From Inia geoffrensis (Eukaryota; Chordata; Mammalia; Artiodactyla; Iniidae): 64,000 nt of DNA. The translations under genes and the position numbers were made by a program. Numbering within the stretch: the stretch's first letter is position 1; the number at the start of each line of letters is the position of its first letter. Shown here in pieces: positions 23,922-36,221 of the stretch. Below the pieces are notes generated by a model. That model was not told the DNA's origin and did no database searches. It worked only from the letters and a program-made list of their open reading frames with translations. The DNA lies in NCBI GenBank assembly GCA_036417435.1, contig CM070904.1, positions 41,822,408 through 41,886,407 of the forward strand, written 5' to 3'.

Positions 23922-24149
23922 AAGAATGGTAGCATTTTAATTACAAAGTTCTTTGGTGACACTTAAAACATGCTTTTTATTTATAAATGTTGAGGTGAGG
24001 CTCCAACTTGTACAGACAACCTCTGAAGAATGTTACAAACATGTGTGAACCTTTTAAATACCTTAGCTCCACCTTTCGGTTCTTCATTTACATCTGTCCC
24101 TAATCCAGCCCTGTGCTGGAAGCCTCTTCAGAGTAAGCCAAGCTAACAT

Positions 24150-24680
24150 TAGGCCTTTAAAACAGTTGTTCAGAAGTGTGTTGTTTAATTTCCACATATT
24201 TTTAAATTTTCCCATTTTCTTCCTGCTATTGATTTCTACTTTTATACCATTATGGTGGTAAAAGATACTTGATATGATTTCAATCTTCCTACATTTGATA
24301 AAACTTGCTTTGTGACCTATCAGATGATCTGTCCTGGAGAATGTTCCATGTGCACTTGAGAAAAATGTGTATTTTGCTACCATTGAATGGAATCTCTATA
24401 TATGTCTGTTAGGGCTATTTGGTATATATTGTTATTCAATACCAATATTTCCATATAGGTTTTTTTGTCTGGATGGTCTACCCATTGTTGAAAGTGTGGT
24501 ACCAAAGCCCTTTACTGCTATCTGTGTCTCCCTACAGTTCTGTTAATATTTGCTCTTTATATTTAGGTGCTCCGATGTCGAGTGCATATATATTTACTAT
24601 TTTTACATCCTCTTGATGAACTGACCCCTTTATCATTATGCAGTGACTTTCTTTGTCCCTTGACTTCCTGATTTCATATT
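24150..24680 (-). mobile_element. L1 ORF2 5' segment, antisense (inverted part of an L1)
   Basis: Antisense text from the early part of L1 ORF2; on its strand it includes ATTCTCCAGGACAGATCATC and a GCAAAATACACATTTTTCTC segment. It abuts a sense L1 3' segment. Frames are degenerate. Confidence 0.7.
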
Positions 24681-24684
24681 ATAT

Positions 24685-25788
24685 TACAAAACTATAGTAG
24701 TGAAAACAGTATGAATACTGGCATAAAAACAGACACATAGACCAATGGAACAGAATAGAAAGCCCAGAAATAAACCCTCACATATATGGCCAACTAATAT
24801 TTGGCAAGGGCATGAGGAATACACAATGGAGACAGGGTAATATCTTCAACAAATGGTATTGGGACAACTGGATAGCCACATACAAAAAAAAAAAAGAAAG
24901 AAAGAAAGAAAAGAAAAGAAAAAAAAAAGAATCTGGACCTTTATCTTACACTATACACACAAAAGCTCAAAATGGATTAAAGACTTAAATGAAGAACTGG
25001 AACTGTAAAACTCCTATTAAAATAAATAGAGAAAACCTCCTTGACATTGACCTTGGCAATGATGATTTTGGATATGACACCAACAGCACAGGCACTAAAA
25101 GCAAAAATAAACAAGTGGAACTACATCGGACTATAGCAAAGAAGCTATATCAAAGCTTATATATAGTAAAGGAAACAATCAACACAGTGAAACGGCAACC
25201 TATGGAATGGGAGAAAATATCTGCAAACCATGTATTTGATGAGGTGTTAATATCCAAAAGTATATAAGAAACTCATACAGCTCAATAGAAAAAAAAAAAA
25301 AAACCCGATTAAAGATTAGGCAAAGGACTTGAATAGACCCTTTTCCAAAGAAGACTTACAAATAGCCAACAAGTATATCAAAAGGCACTCAGCATCATTA
25401 GTCACCAGGCAAATACAAGTCAAAACCACAATATCACCATCTCACACTTGTTAGAATGGCTATTAACAAAAAAAGGAAGAGATCACAAGTATTGGCAAGG
25501 GTGTGGAGAAAAGGGAACCCTTGTGCGCTGTTAGTGGGACTGTAATTGGTATAGTCATTGTGGAAAATAGTATAGAGGTTCCTCATAAAATTAAAAATAG
25601 AACTACCACATTATCTACCAATCCCACCTCTGGGTATATATCCAAAGGAAGTGAAATCAATTTCTCAAAGAAATATCTGTCCTTCCATGTTCATTGCAGC
25701 ATTATTCACAATAGCTAAGATATGGAAACGACTTGAGTTTCTATCAACAACTAAATGGATAAAGAAAATGTGGTATATGTATGTACGT

Positions 25789-25823
<35 letters not shown>

Positions 25824-26240
25824 TATTTAACCTCAAAAAGAAGGAAATCCTGCCATTTGTGACAAAATGGATAAACCTGGAGGGCATTATACTAAGTGAA
25901 ATAAGCCAGACATAGAAAAACAAGTACTGTATGATATTACTTATATGTGGAATCTAAAAAAGTCAAACCCATAGAACTAGAGAGTAGAATGGTGGTTGTC
26001 AGGTGGTGGGAAAATGGGGAGATGTTGACAAAATGGTACACATTTTCATTCATAAGATGGAAGTTTCTTGGGATCTCTCCCATCACCAACAAAACAACAA
26101 CAAAAAAGGTAACTGTGACATAACAGATGTGTTAATTAACTTGACTGTGGTAATCGTTTCACAATGTGTATGTATATTAAATCATCATGTTGTACACTGT
26201 AAACAAAGCGAAACAAAACTAAATAAAGAGGTGTTAGCTT
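24685..26240 (+). mobile_element. L1 ORF2 3' part and 3' UTR, sense
   Basis: Starts in late ORF2 (GACACATAGACCAATGGAAC), passes a 92-codon remnant at 24989-25267 that reads as ORF2p C-terminal text, and later TATCCAAAGGAAGTGAAATC and ACTAAGTGAAATAAGCCAGA, then a 3' UTR ending at AACTAAATAAAGAG. Internal A-runs (24885-24929, 25288-25303) and a (CA)n run (25794-25819) have expanded. Stops and frameshifts make it inactive. Confidence 0.8.
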
Positions 26241-26519
26241 TTCTTTCTTTGTTTAAAAAATAATCTGTGGAGTTGACCCCAAGGAACCTTTTGCACTGAG
26301 GTCAAGTTTGCATAAGTTCCAACCTATACACTTTGAGAAAAGGGATATCACAAACTTCATTAGCTCTGCTTGGTCTTTGCATTAGAAAAAAAAAAAAAAA
26401 AAAACCACCAGCTGTTTTCAGAGATAAAGCCTGAAATCTCAGTGGATTAACAAAAAAAAAGAGGTTGATTTTTCATCATGTAAAATCCAGGATGCAACAG
26501 GGGTGGGGATGGGAATGGG

Positions 26520-26935
26520 ATCTATGTTGGATTTATCAGCTCAGGCCACCATAACAAAACACCACAGACTGAGTGGCTTAAACAACAGAAATGTATTGTC
26601 TCATAGTTCTGGAGGCTGGAAGTACAAGATCAACGTGTCCACAGGGTTGGTTTCTGGTGTGACCTCTCTCTTTCGTTTGAAGATGGCCGCCTTCTGGCTC
26701 TGTCCTCACATGGCCTTTTCTCTGTGTGTGCAGCAAAAGAGAAAGCACGAGCTCTGCTGTCCCTCTTCTTATGAGGACCAGTCCTGCTGAATTACAGCCC
26801 TACCCATATGACTTCATTTAACCTTAATTACCTCCTTAAAGGACCTACGTCCACATAAAGTCACACTAAGAGTTAAGCCTTCAAAATATAAAATATTTTT
26901 TGAGGGGAGGGGCCACAATTCAGTCCATAACAGTG
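26520..26935 (-). mobile_element. MaLR-type LTR (MST/MLT1-like), antisense
   Basis: Reversed LTR text: GCCACCATAACAAAACACCA, GTTCTGGAGGCTGGAAGTAC, CCTCACATGGCC and, at the end, CAATTCAGTCCATAACA. A solo LTR by appearance. The 95-codon + strand frame inside is not a gene. Confidence 0.75.
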
Positions 26936-27478
26936 ATGTACACAGTCTCTCCGAGATTCAGGCTGAAAGAGAACCCAACATCTTCAGTGCAGAGCTTCCA
27001 AGGTCTCCCTGAGTGTCAATATCCAACAGTAACAAGTGAAGAGAAAGGACTGAGCACAGGAGGGTAAGGGGCTAAGAGTAGTCATCACTTTTGCCTGCAT
27101 CCCACTGGCCAGATGCAAGTCATGTTACCTAACTGCAAGGGAGATTGAGAAATGTTGTCTAGTGTGTGCCTAGGGTAAAAGAAATCTCTACTCCAGCCCT
27201 TGGTACTCCTAGACATGGTTAAAAAGAAAAGAGAAGAAAGGAAAAGGTGTACTTTTTATTAGCTCTCCCAGAGTGTTCTCTAGCTCATGTTACTTTCAAG
27301 TTCTTTTCCCCAAATTTTCCACCTGCTTTTGTCTACAGAGCTATGTGACTCAGGAAGCGCATGGGCAATGTGTTCATGTAGGGAAAAGGGAGTGTAAGAC
27401 CACATACAGCTTATGTTTTAGATCTAGAGAAGGACAAAAGATGTCAGTCTGAGGATGTATGTGCAATTGTAGTGAAGA
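26936..27478. other. No gene seen
   Basis: Ordinary unique-looking sequence. Confidence 0.5.
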
Positions 27479-27491
27479 GCTTCATCCACTT

Positions 27492-27675
27492 CCTTTTTTT
27501 TTTTCTTTCTTTATTGAAGTATAGTTGATTTACAATGTTGTGTTAATTTCTGCTGTACAGCAAAGTGATTCAGTTATACATATATACACACTCTTTTTTT
27601 AATATTCTTTTCCATTATGGTTTAGCATAGGATATTGAATATGGTTCCCTGTGTTATACAGTAGGACTTTGTTGT
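27492..27675 (-). mobile_element. 5'-truncated L1 with exact 13-bp target duplication
   Basis: Antisense L1 tail (TTATTGAAGTATAGTTGATT, ACAGCAAAGTGATTCAGTTA) of 184 bases. Target duplication GCTTCATCCACTT at 27479-27491 and 27676-27688 is exact. Confidence 0.92.
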
Positions 27676-28249
27676 GCTTCATCCACTTTCAATCTGAGAA
27701 GTCTTGAAGCCCTCACATTGCACATGCAGAGACACCAGATTTGTGTACAGTATCTCTGTGTACAAAAGAAAAGAGAAGCAAGCCCCTGTGTGCACTCCAT
27801 GTTTTCTGTCATGGTGGGAAGCGGTAGGAGACAGCTAGAATAAGACCCTAGAAGAAGACGCAGCAGCAGAGCACAGATACCTTCTGTCATCCCTTCTACT
27901 ATCTTTCCAAGAAATCCCACGTAAACCTTAAGCACACTGCAAAGCCCTGGCTTAGGCACGTTTAGCTCCCCAGTATCAAAGCCCAAGCCTTTCCCCAATG
28001 CCGCTGGGGCCCTTTCAGGGCACCACTCTCAGCATAAGCTATTGGTTGAGTCGAGTATGCAGGGGATCTCCTAGTGCCACTGAGATGAGGTGATGATCCT
28101 GGTCTCCCAGCCGAGGAAGCAGGCTGGTCCAGCTGGCAGGGAGGGCTGGGTGTGCCGTTCGTTCCTTTGTGAGAAATTCCTCAGAACACATTTCCCCTTC
28201 CAGTTAATTCTCCTAGGAAAATCAAACTCGGTATTTTTTGCTATTCTTT

Positions 28250-28305
28250 TTTTGTTGTTTTGTTTTTGTTTGTTTTTAATTTTTTTAAACATTATTTCTT
28301 TATTT
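28250..28305 (-). mobile_element. Tail-only retroinsertion with exact 16-bp target duplication
   Basis: A T-rich 56-base insert (sense: AATAAAG-like start and A-rich body with AAAC interruptions) sits between perfect copies of TTTTTTGCTATTCTTT (28234-28249 and 28306-28321). It looks like little more than the tail of an L1-mobilised RNA. Confidence 0.75.
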
Positions 28306-28321
28306 TTTTTTGCTATTCTTT

Positions 28322-30204
28322 AAAGGATCCAAACGAAGACCCCATTTTATTTTTCCCCCAGCAATCTGGGTATAATAGTCTAAACTTTTTAATGTTTTGT
28401 TCCCTGAAAACAGTAAAATTTCATTGCCATCCATTTTTTTTTTTCCCCATACAATCCTCTTTACTGTACTTTCAAAGTAAGCCTTTTTCAGCACCCTGAA
28501 ATGTGTTTGTCCTTAGGTTGTCAGTTAAAACAAGCCGGCCTCTTTGACTCAGTTCACTGAGACCTGAGGGCACTGAAATGTGTCCGAACGACCACCGCCC
28601 AAGTTGCTGTATTTCAATTCATGTTTGAGACAGAAGAGTCCGAGGAGAATTCCACTTGTGTAGGTTGTGTAAGAGCCGACAAACAAAGCTGAACGGGATA
28701 AGAGTAAAAAGAAAATAAAAGCAGCATAATATGTGATAGAGGCCACAGATACCGCGAGGAGGGAGAGCAAGATTGTGACAAGGTGAAAAGAAGTTACAAA
28801 TTTATTAAGGGGCTCAGTCCTCCCTGAGAGCTCTCTGCCCTAGCTCCTTCGCACAGGTGGTGCAGATTTTGCCTTTAGTGTTTCAAAGGTTAGAGCAAGA
28901 AGGAAGCTGCTTTACAAACAGAGGGAAAACATCAGTTTCAGGGCACTAGCTTGTAGTACGTCCTGGAGCACCCTGTTACGGTCCCTGCATCGTCTTCTTC
29001 TCACATTGTGCCACGTATACAGTATGAGCTTAATACATGTCTGTTGCACCGAACTGCCCAATTTTCTATGACTTCATAGAAATAGAAATAGCCCGTACTA
29101 TATGTCATTTCTGTGCATAATTCAAGTATTACACTTTGAATTTACCAACCCGAAACATTTTATACATTTTACAAGCCAATCACCAGATTCATTTTGCCCA
29201 CTCCACCATCTCTAGGCAGAACTCTGTCAAACCTACCTTGATTAAAAAAAAAGACATTTACAACTGACTTTAGGATGGTTGTACCACAAACCTCTCTAAG
29301 TAATTAATCCCAGTATGAATTAGCAGCTAGCTTTCGGAAAGTTCTCCACGGTAACATGGATTCCAAACAGCTAATGCAAAAGAGTGTGTGCTTCTCTCTT
29401 CCTGTTGATTTGGCTTTTAGAGATTAGGAAAAGAACCAACCATACATGCAGCTTGTCGACCACAACGGTGTGCCTTTTCAACGTTTGGCTGATCAGGACA
29501 CGAGAAGGTAATAATTTGACTGCTTTTTATACAAATATTCGTGCATATTTTCACAGCTTCGCTTCAAGACTTAAACTTCTCTGGCTGATTATTCATTGCC
29601 AGGAAACGTCTGCCCAGTCTATCACAGCGTCTTATTTAAGCAAATGCCCAGAAACTACATGGGAGCAGAGGGCCATGGAATTCACCAGGTGTAAAGAATT
29701 CTGAGGAAGCACTGGCCAGAGATTCCCCAGGGTGTGCTAACAATACACACAAGTCAGGGGACAACAGAATTAAGAATTCTTTTTCTCCCTCCTTTCTACC
29801 GATCTCCTCCCTTTCTAACTCTTCAATCTTTACCTCTCCATGTAGGTGCCTCTTCTCTCCACAGAATGTCTCAGTCTTCCTTTTCTGCCCTCTATTAGGC
29901 TACATTAAGCGACCCTCCTCTGCATTCCTACCGGTAAACAGCATTGTCATTGTTCTAACCACAGTCTGCTCTAGTGACTTCGTTAGGTGTTTGTCTCCCC
30001 CAATAAGTCTACAGTCTTGCCCATGCCTTATTCATCAAAGTATTACCAGAACTACATAAATTGCCCAGTCTACAGTTCTCTCTCCAAAAACTGATTGGTG
30101 AAATGAAATGTACAATATCACCATTTTGAGCTACCCAGAGCACTTTAGAAAACAGAGGAGCAGAAGAGGTTATTTATTTTTAACTGTTAAATATTATGCT
30201 TATT
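28322..30204. other. No gene seen
   Basis: Mostly unique-looking. Frames of up to 106 codons (29384-29704) show no recognisable motif and no splice-linked partner. Confidence 0.5.
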
Positions 30205-30512
30205 TTGTTGAGACGTGGATGGATCTAGAGACTGTCATACAGAGTGAAGTAAGCCAGAAAGAGAAAAACAGATATCGTATATTAACGCATGTATGTGGAA
30301 CCTAGAAAAGTGGTACAGGTGAACTGGTTTGCAGGGCAGAAGTTGAGACACAGATGCAGAGAACAAACTTATGGACACCAAGTGGGGAAAACCACAGTGG
30401 GGTGGGGATGGTGGTGTGATGAATTGGGAGATTGGTATTGACATGTATACACTGATGTGTATAAAACTGATGACTAATAAGAACCTGTTGTATAAAAAAC
30501 AAACAAAAAAAC
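30205..30512 (+). mobile_element. 5'-truncated L1 3' end
   Basis: Sense L1: ACGTGGATGGATCTAGAGAC, AGTGAAGTAAGCCAGAAAGA, a G-rich UTR and TGACTAATAAGAACCTGTTG followed by an A-rich tail with AAAC units. This 3' UTR end differs from the CAACTATACTTCAATAAA kind, so a second L1 lineage is represented (also antisense at 37089-37429). Confidence 0.85.
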
Positions 30513-32954
30513 TAATACTAAACTTTCTTTGGGTTATTTGTATGGAAATATGTTAATATAAATGTTTCAGACATTACATGAAATTTCTAAAAATCTTATA
30601 TGTTCTGGTATAATGTTATAAGTCATAATTCTAGTTATTACTTTAAAATGTATATCTCAGAAATAACTAAATATCCTTGTCAATTGCATTATTATGAGCT
30701 TTCATCAAATCTTTAACCGTGGTCATTTTTAAGTCTTTTGTCATTTACAGACAGTTCTGGGTGTACTCTGATGCTTTTGCAAAAATGTTCCTATAAATGC
30801 GTTTCATCTTCAAGGAATTCATGGAAAAGACTCTGACAAGTACAGGTTTCTGGTAACTGACTATACTGCTGAACTGAATGAATAAGCATTTTCAGAACTC
30901 TAATGGAAAACTGATGGATTCATAAAAGTGCTAACAAAAGATGAAGACAAGAAAAAATTAGTTACATGGGACTGAGTGAACTGATGAGGATGATTATAAT
31001 TTTTGTGACTTTCTGTTTGAATATAAATAAATAAATAAATAATAAATCTTATGTTTATGAACAAGAGCCTGCCGTGGGCAAACCTTCAGTTAATTCCCTA
31101 TCTATTTTTTGCCAAGCTGGGAACTAAAACATTTTGGATTATATTCCCTGTAGGCTGCTGTGTTTTCCATAAGTCACTCCTCAGAGGACTTTACCAAGGG
31201 CCTGGGGGTGGAGAGGGGCCCACTGGTGAAGAGCAGATGCCCAGCAGACCTAAGGCATGTCTGACATATGCATGATGGAGAAGATGGGGAAAGGGTGCAG
31301 CAGTTCCTGCCGTGACATATTTAAGAGACTGAGGAGGTGTATTGCTTTAAAATGACTGATCCTAAGAAACAGCTGCTGCAAATGGTGTGTGGGATGTACC
31401 CTTCTGTCCACAGCAATGCAGTCGGTAAACACAGAGAAACAGAATCTTCCCTGAGTACTCGAAGCTCAGAGAAATGTCAAGAGGAAGAGGGGTGATGCAG
31501 TTAGAATCCCCGAATAGTCTGGAGCTCAAGCCTGAAGGTGAGAGAGGATGAAGGAGCTAAGAGTGAACAGGCTGGGGCATCAAGCAGCAATAATACGTGA
31601 CTCGGTGCTTGTCTAAAGGAAGGGAGACAAAATGTTCACTGCTTTAGGAAAAGTCAAGTGCTCACCTTTCCGAGGACCTGGCCTTCCAAGAAGAGATATG
31701 TGAGCTGCACTAGATGAGCACTTTCTCCAAGAAGCTACGGGTTTGGCTTCCTTAATCTTGCAAAAATAAAAGAAAAAGCAAATGCAGCCACTGATGTTCA
31801 AAGAGGGGGAGGGAAGCCAGAAATGACCACATCAATGACTGCAGAGTTGTTCACAGGGCTTGCAGGGGTACATGGGATTCGCATCCCAAGGAAGGGCGCT
31901 GGCCCTGTTCAAGGAAGATTAATTTGGGTAACACTGGTTGAATTTCCCCTCCCTTTGGCATTTGAAACAACAAAATCTATTACTCATGCATTGTTAGCAA
32001 GGTAGTAAGGGAGTACAAGAAGCAAGAGACATTCTCTGTCCCAAAGGACCGTCAGGACTTTTGAGAAGATTGTATAAATAGATGAAAGTCAGCAAACCAT
32101 GGTGTATACATTTGGCATAGAATGGGCAATAGGTGAATGCTTACAGGGATTTCCGCTTAGTGATAAAGCGTGCAGTCTAGCTGCTAGATCGTACTAGATG
32201 TCAGGTGCACGGTATCATCTAAACTATGCTCAGCCTAGACAAAGAGCGAAGCCTGGACTTGGCACCGCCTCTTCCTCTGGTCTGCACACGGAGTCCCTGT
32301 GGTTCGCTGTCCTCAGGGATGCCTACCCTTTAGTTTCACGAGGCCTCTTTCAGGACGTGACTCCTTGGCCCCAACCTACACTCGTAGCCTGGCAATTGCT
32401 GCAATTCCAGTTTATCTGCAAAAGGAAACTCATCTGTGCGATTGTGAAAGTCTGGGGTATTGGGATCATGGGTGAGGGCCCCGCCTTTCGGCAAGAGATT
32501 CATCGGCTCTAACGCAGAGAGAAGATACTGCACTTGGAGTTGGAGTGCAAAGTACAGTCTGTCCAGGTCTGTCTTTTACAAGCGTGTGCCCTCACACAGC
32601 TCACTGACTCAGAGCCCAAATTTCCTCATCTTTGCAGAGCAGGGATCCCAAAAGTAGTATAGGCTTTGCTAGCCCAGTGGTGTGAGCCGACCAGGAGTGG
32701 ACAGGATTGAGTTCATTTTGCATGAACGATGCTTTGTTTGACTCAAAACACACATGTTCCTGGGGGTGCTTCACTGGTGAATGTTGGCAAAATCAAGTAA
32801 AACTTAGGTTACAGCCAATGATTTGACCTCATCTGTGCCAGTTTCATAGAAACTTGGGAAATGCAGCTTACATATAATGGGAAAGTATATCATTTTCCTC
32901 AGTAAGCTTATTATGAGCATCCAATAGAATCTAATCTCAGTGCCTAAACGTTTC
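30513..32954. other. No gene seen; short (AAAT)n run
   Basis: (AAAT)n at about 31024-31042. A MIR-like remnant is possible near 32560-32650 (CACACAGCTCACTGACTC, TTTCCTCATCTTTGCAGAGC). Frames of up to 104 codons show no motif. Confidence 0.5.
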
Positions 32955-33024
32955 TCTTCTTTTCACTTTTTGCAGATTTATTGAGATATAATTGACGATA
33001 AGGTGCACATATGTAAAATATACA
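32955..33024 (-). mobile_element. Very short old L1 fragment with target duplication
   Basis: About 70 bases reading as reversed L1 3' end (GATTTATTGAGATATAATTG). Flanks GTGCCTAAACGTTTCT (32939-32954) and GTGCCCAAACTTTTCT (33025-33040) differ at two positions, consistent with an aged target duplication. Confidence 0.75.
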
Positions 33025-33040
33025 GTGCCCAAACTTTTCT

Positions 33041-34694
33041 GAAATCTATTTTACAACTAAAATTATTAAGAAAAAATTGTTGTTGATAGTACAAAGAGAA
33101 GGCTTAGGGTACAGGGAAGTAATCTGGGCTTTGTATTCTTACTCCAAGGTGGTGGCCACCCGCTCTATGTTTCTTCTGGGGGGTCAGCCCAGCTGCCAGC
33201 TTTCAGTACCTTGAGGCATTGATTCCATCTTATTTATCTCTATATCCTCCACAACGGCTCATAAAGTGGCTTATTACACTAGAAGTTCAACACTAATATG
33301 CGAAATGAAAAAGGAATAAAATTATAATTAGAAGTCCATAACATCAAGGAGTGGCGATACTAATGCAGCCAACACAGTGTTTGCTGAGGAACTGCTTCGC
33401 AACCCACGGTTTGGAAATGCTATGCTCATGAGTGTGCCGTTAATTAATGAACAGCCAAGCGCTGAGTTCAGGAATAAGAGAGGACAATTGTAGCTCAGCT
33501 GCTGGTGAGGCAGGTCTTTCATCGACACGTGAGCCCTGCATAAAGCCTTGGGTATTTCCATTTTAATAAAAACAACCTTGGAGAATCACAGGCGACAGGA
33601 GAATCTGTTCTCTATCCCTGACCCTTTGGTTGTCACTCACAATGAGGTTCTGCTAGCCTGATGCGAAATCTTGGCTGCTAGTTCTGTTCACACTTGCAGG
33701 CCCCCCTCTTAGCCCTCTATAAAAGAGACGGGAGAGAGGTTGTGGGTATTCAACTCCCACCAGACCTCTTTCATGCTGACTATAATTAGATTTTAGTCTG
33801 GGGTCAGAAGGAAAAGGGTAATTGGGGCAAAATGGTATCAAGCCAGGCACCCGGCGTGTGACTTTGGTTCTGAACTCAAATGAGCTCGGCCACTCTTGCA
33901 GATTTCTGCTTCTGTGGGATCTCTCCTGCCATTCCTGTGGCTCCCCCACTACTAATGGCCCTTTTCACTAAGCAGTCCTCTTTGGGATCTCTCAGTCATT
34001 ATTTATGTTCTTGATAAGGCTCACTGACTCTTATCCCCTTAGATCTCTGACGAAGGACGCCAGTTTTCAGCAGTCTTTGCAATCCTTTGCAACTCTAAAA
34101 GAAACACTCAACTTAGTAATTATTTGTGGATTGCCAAGAGCTAGATCCCAGTAGGATAGTTTTTCTGACTGATATGAAGGATTCAGTCAGAGATGAGCTG
34201 GGAGTCAAAGATGAGCTGGGTATTTAAAGGCATTTTTTGCTTAAAAACCATGCATGGAGAGTTCAGTCAAGACAACTAAGACTCATCCATGTGTTGAAAG
34301 CAGTCATGTAAGTGCATTTGAGGCCTGAGAGGGGAAAAGAAGACACAGGATGGAACCCACTTTGTCCATGTGATGATGCCAAAGAATCCCAGGGGGGTTG
34401 TTATCCTTGTCGATGCTCTTTTCATTAGGGGCTCGGGGTGGGCGTGAGTGAGGACAGCCAGAGTCTGAGCTAACTCAGTGACACTCTGCAGTACTGGGTT
34501 TCAAAGCCAACGAGGAGTTAGGACTGGTCCAAGTGCAGTGAGTACAGGTTGCTGGGTGTTCTAGCAAAGCAGAGACCATATCCTGTGGGAAGGGTGGACT
34601 TCTGGGTATCAAGGATTATGGACAAGGACAGCAGGACTGGGGGTCAGTGTCCTAAAGCAACCAAGGAAGGGAATAAATAACAAATGCAATATGG
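33041..34694. other. No gene seen
   Basis: Ordinary sequence with a possible L2-like remnant near 33215-33310. Frames of up to 98 codons without motifs. Confidence 0.5.
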
Positions 34695-34960
34695 TCTTTT
34701 CAAATTTTCTATTGCTGCTCTAACAAATTACTACAAACTTAGGGGCTTAAAACAACATGGATTTTTTTTTACCTTCTAGCTTTTGGAGGCCAGAAGTCCA
34801 AAATGCATCTCACTGGGCTAAAATCAAGGTGTTGACCAGGCTGCCTTGCTTTCTGGAGGACTAGGGGAGAGTCCTTCTTCCTGCCTTCTCCAACTTCTGG
34901 AGGCTGCCTGCATTCCTTGGTTCATGGCCCCCTTCCATCAAATCTTTCTCATGATGTCAT
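34695..34960 (-). mobile_element. MaLR/LTR-type repeat, antisense
   Basis: ATTGCTGCTCTAACAAATTA, GGCCAGAAGTCCAAAATGCA, GGGCTAAAATCAAGGTGTTG and GGAGGCTGCCTGCATTCCTT are a well-known old mammalian repeat block that I place in the LTR class. Confidence 0.65.
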
Positions 34961-35975
34961 TTCTCTGGTTCTACCTCTTCAGCCTCCTCCTTCTACTTCT
35001 GTTTCCCTTTTGGCTCTATTTTGGAGGAGTTATCCTGAATTTTATCTTCTAACCTTTCTATTGCATTTCCCTTGGCTATTGTATATTTAATTTCATTCTT
35101 CATAGCAACTTAGTCTTATGGATATATTAGCTTCTCTTATCTGGTTGAGATTGTTAATGATAGCATTATTTTGCTTTTTAATCTTGTTTCTTCTCTCTGA
35201 TGACCTCTGTTTCCTCCACGTCCTGCATATTTAACCTTAGGTTTCCCGGACATTCTCTCTTGTCTTGCTTCCAGAGCACTGACTGGCAGTCAGGAGCTAT
35301 ACCCCTGGGCAAAGGCAGAGGGGTCCTCTCTAGAGAAATGGAAGAGCCCCAGAAACTATGTCTACATATTGTCAGTAAAAGGATCTTTGGTTTAAAAAAA
35401 AAAAGCCAAAATTTGGTAAACCTCCATGATAAAATCTACTTGCTGGCAAACTCTCCCTATGCATCCTGAGTGAGCCCTTAAAAAAGTATTTAGAAGCTCA
35501 GGTCCATGGGTGCAAGCATGTAGATGTTTACGTAAACTCTATTCATTCCCTAACCCTCATAGAAAATGGTATCCAGGTCTATCACAGGCTTATCAAATTT
35601 CTCCCCAGAATTATCCACCTGGGATGTGAGAGAGGGGTGTTACCTATTCTAGCAGCTGTCAACCAAAAGAATATGTGGAATATAGAACTGAAAGACAAAG
35701 TGTCTGATCTGAAGAAGGCCAAAGTGTGGTGACACCGATATGCATTTAAACTGATCTAATATACATTGCTTTGATAGAAGTATAATGAGGAGTTGATAAG
35801 AACATAGTAAGATGAAAACAAAATGCAATCAGTGGTGTCACAGAGGGAAGAAGTGTTGTCTCCGTTTGGGGCAAGTTTTAGAAGGCTTTCCAGGATGAGG
35901 AAAGCCTTTGAACAAGAAGTTTCTGAAAGAAATGTGTAGACAGTAGGGTGGAATTTCCAAGCAGCAGGAGGCATT
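34961..35975. other. No gene seen; may be partly old repeat
   Basis: The pyrimidine-rich 34970-35200 segment could belong to the preceding repeat or another old element. Nothing named. Confidence 0.4.
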
Positions 35976-35991
35976 AAGAAAGGTACCAAGA

Positions 35992-36205
35992 GGGGCTTCC
36001 CTGGTGGCGCAGTGGTTGAGAGTCCGCCTGCCTATGCAGGGGACACGGGTTGCTGCCCCGGTCCGGGAGGATCCCACATGCCGTGGAGCGGCTGGGCCCG
36101 TGAGCCATGGCCGCTGAGCCTGCACGTCCGGAGCCTGTGCTCCACAACGGGAGAGGCCACAGCGGTGAGAAGCCCCCGTACCGCAAAAAAAAAAAAAGAA
36201 AAGAA
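35992..36205 (+). mobile_element. CHR-2-like SINE with exact 16-bp target duplication
   Basis: Complete SINE (GGCTTCCCTGGTGGCGCAGT ... GTACCGCAAAAAA). Target duplication AAGAAAGGTACCAAGA at 35976-35991 and 36206-36221 is exact, so the insertion is young. Confidence 0.96.
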
Positions 36206-36221
36206 AAGAAAGGTACCAAGA

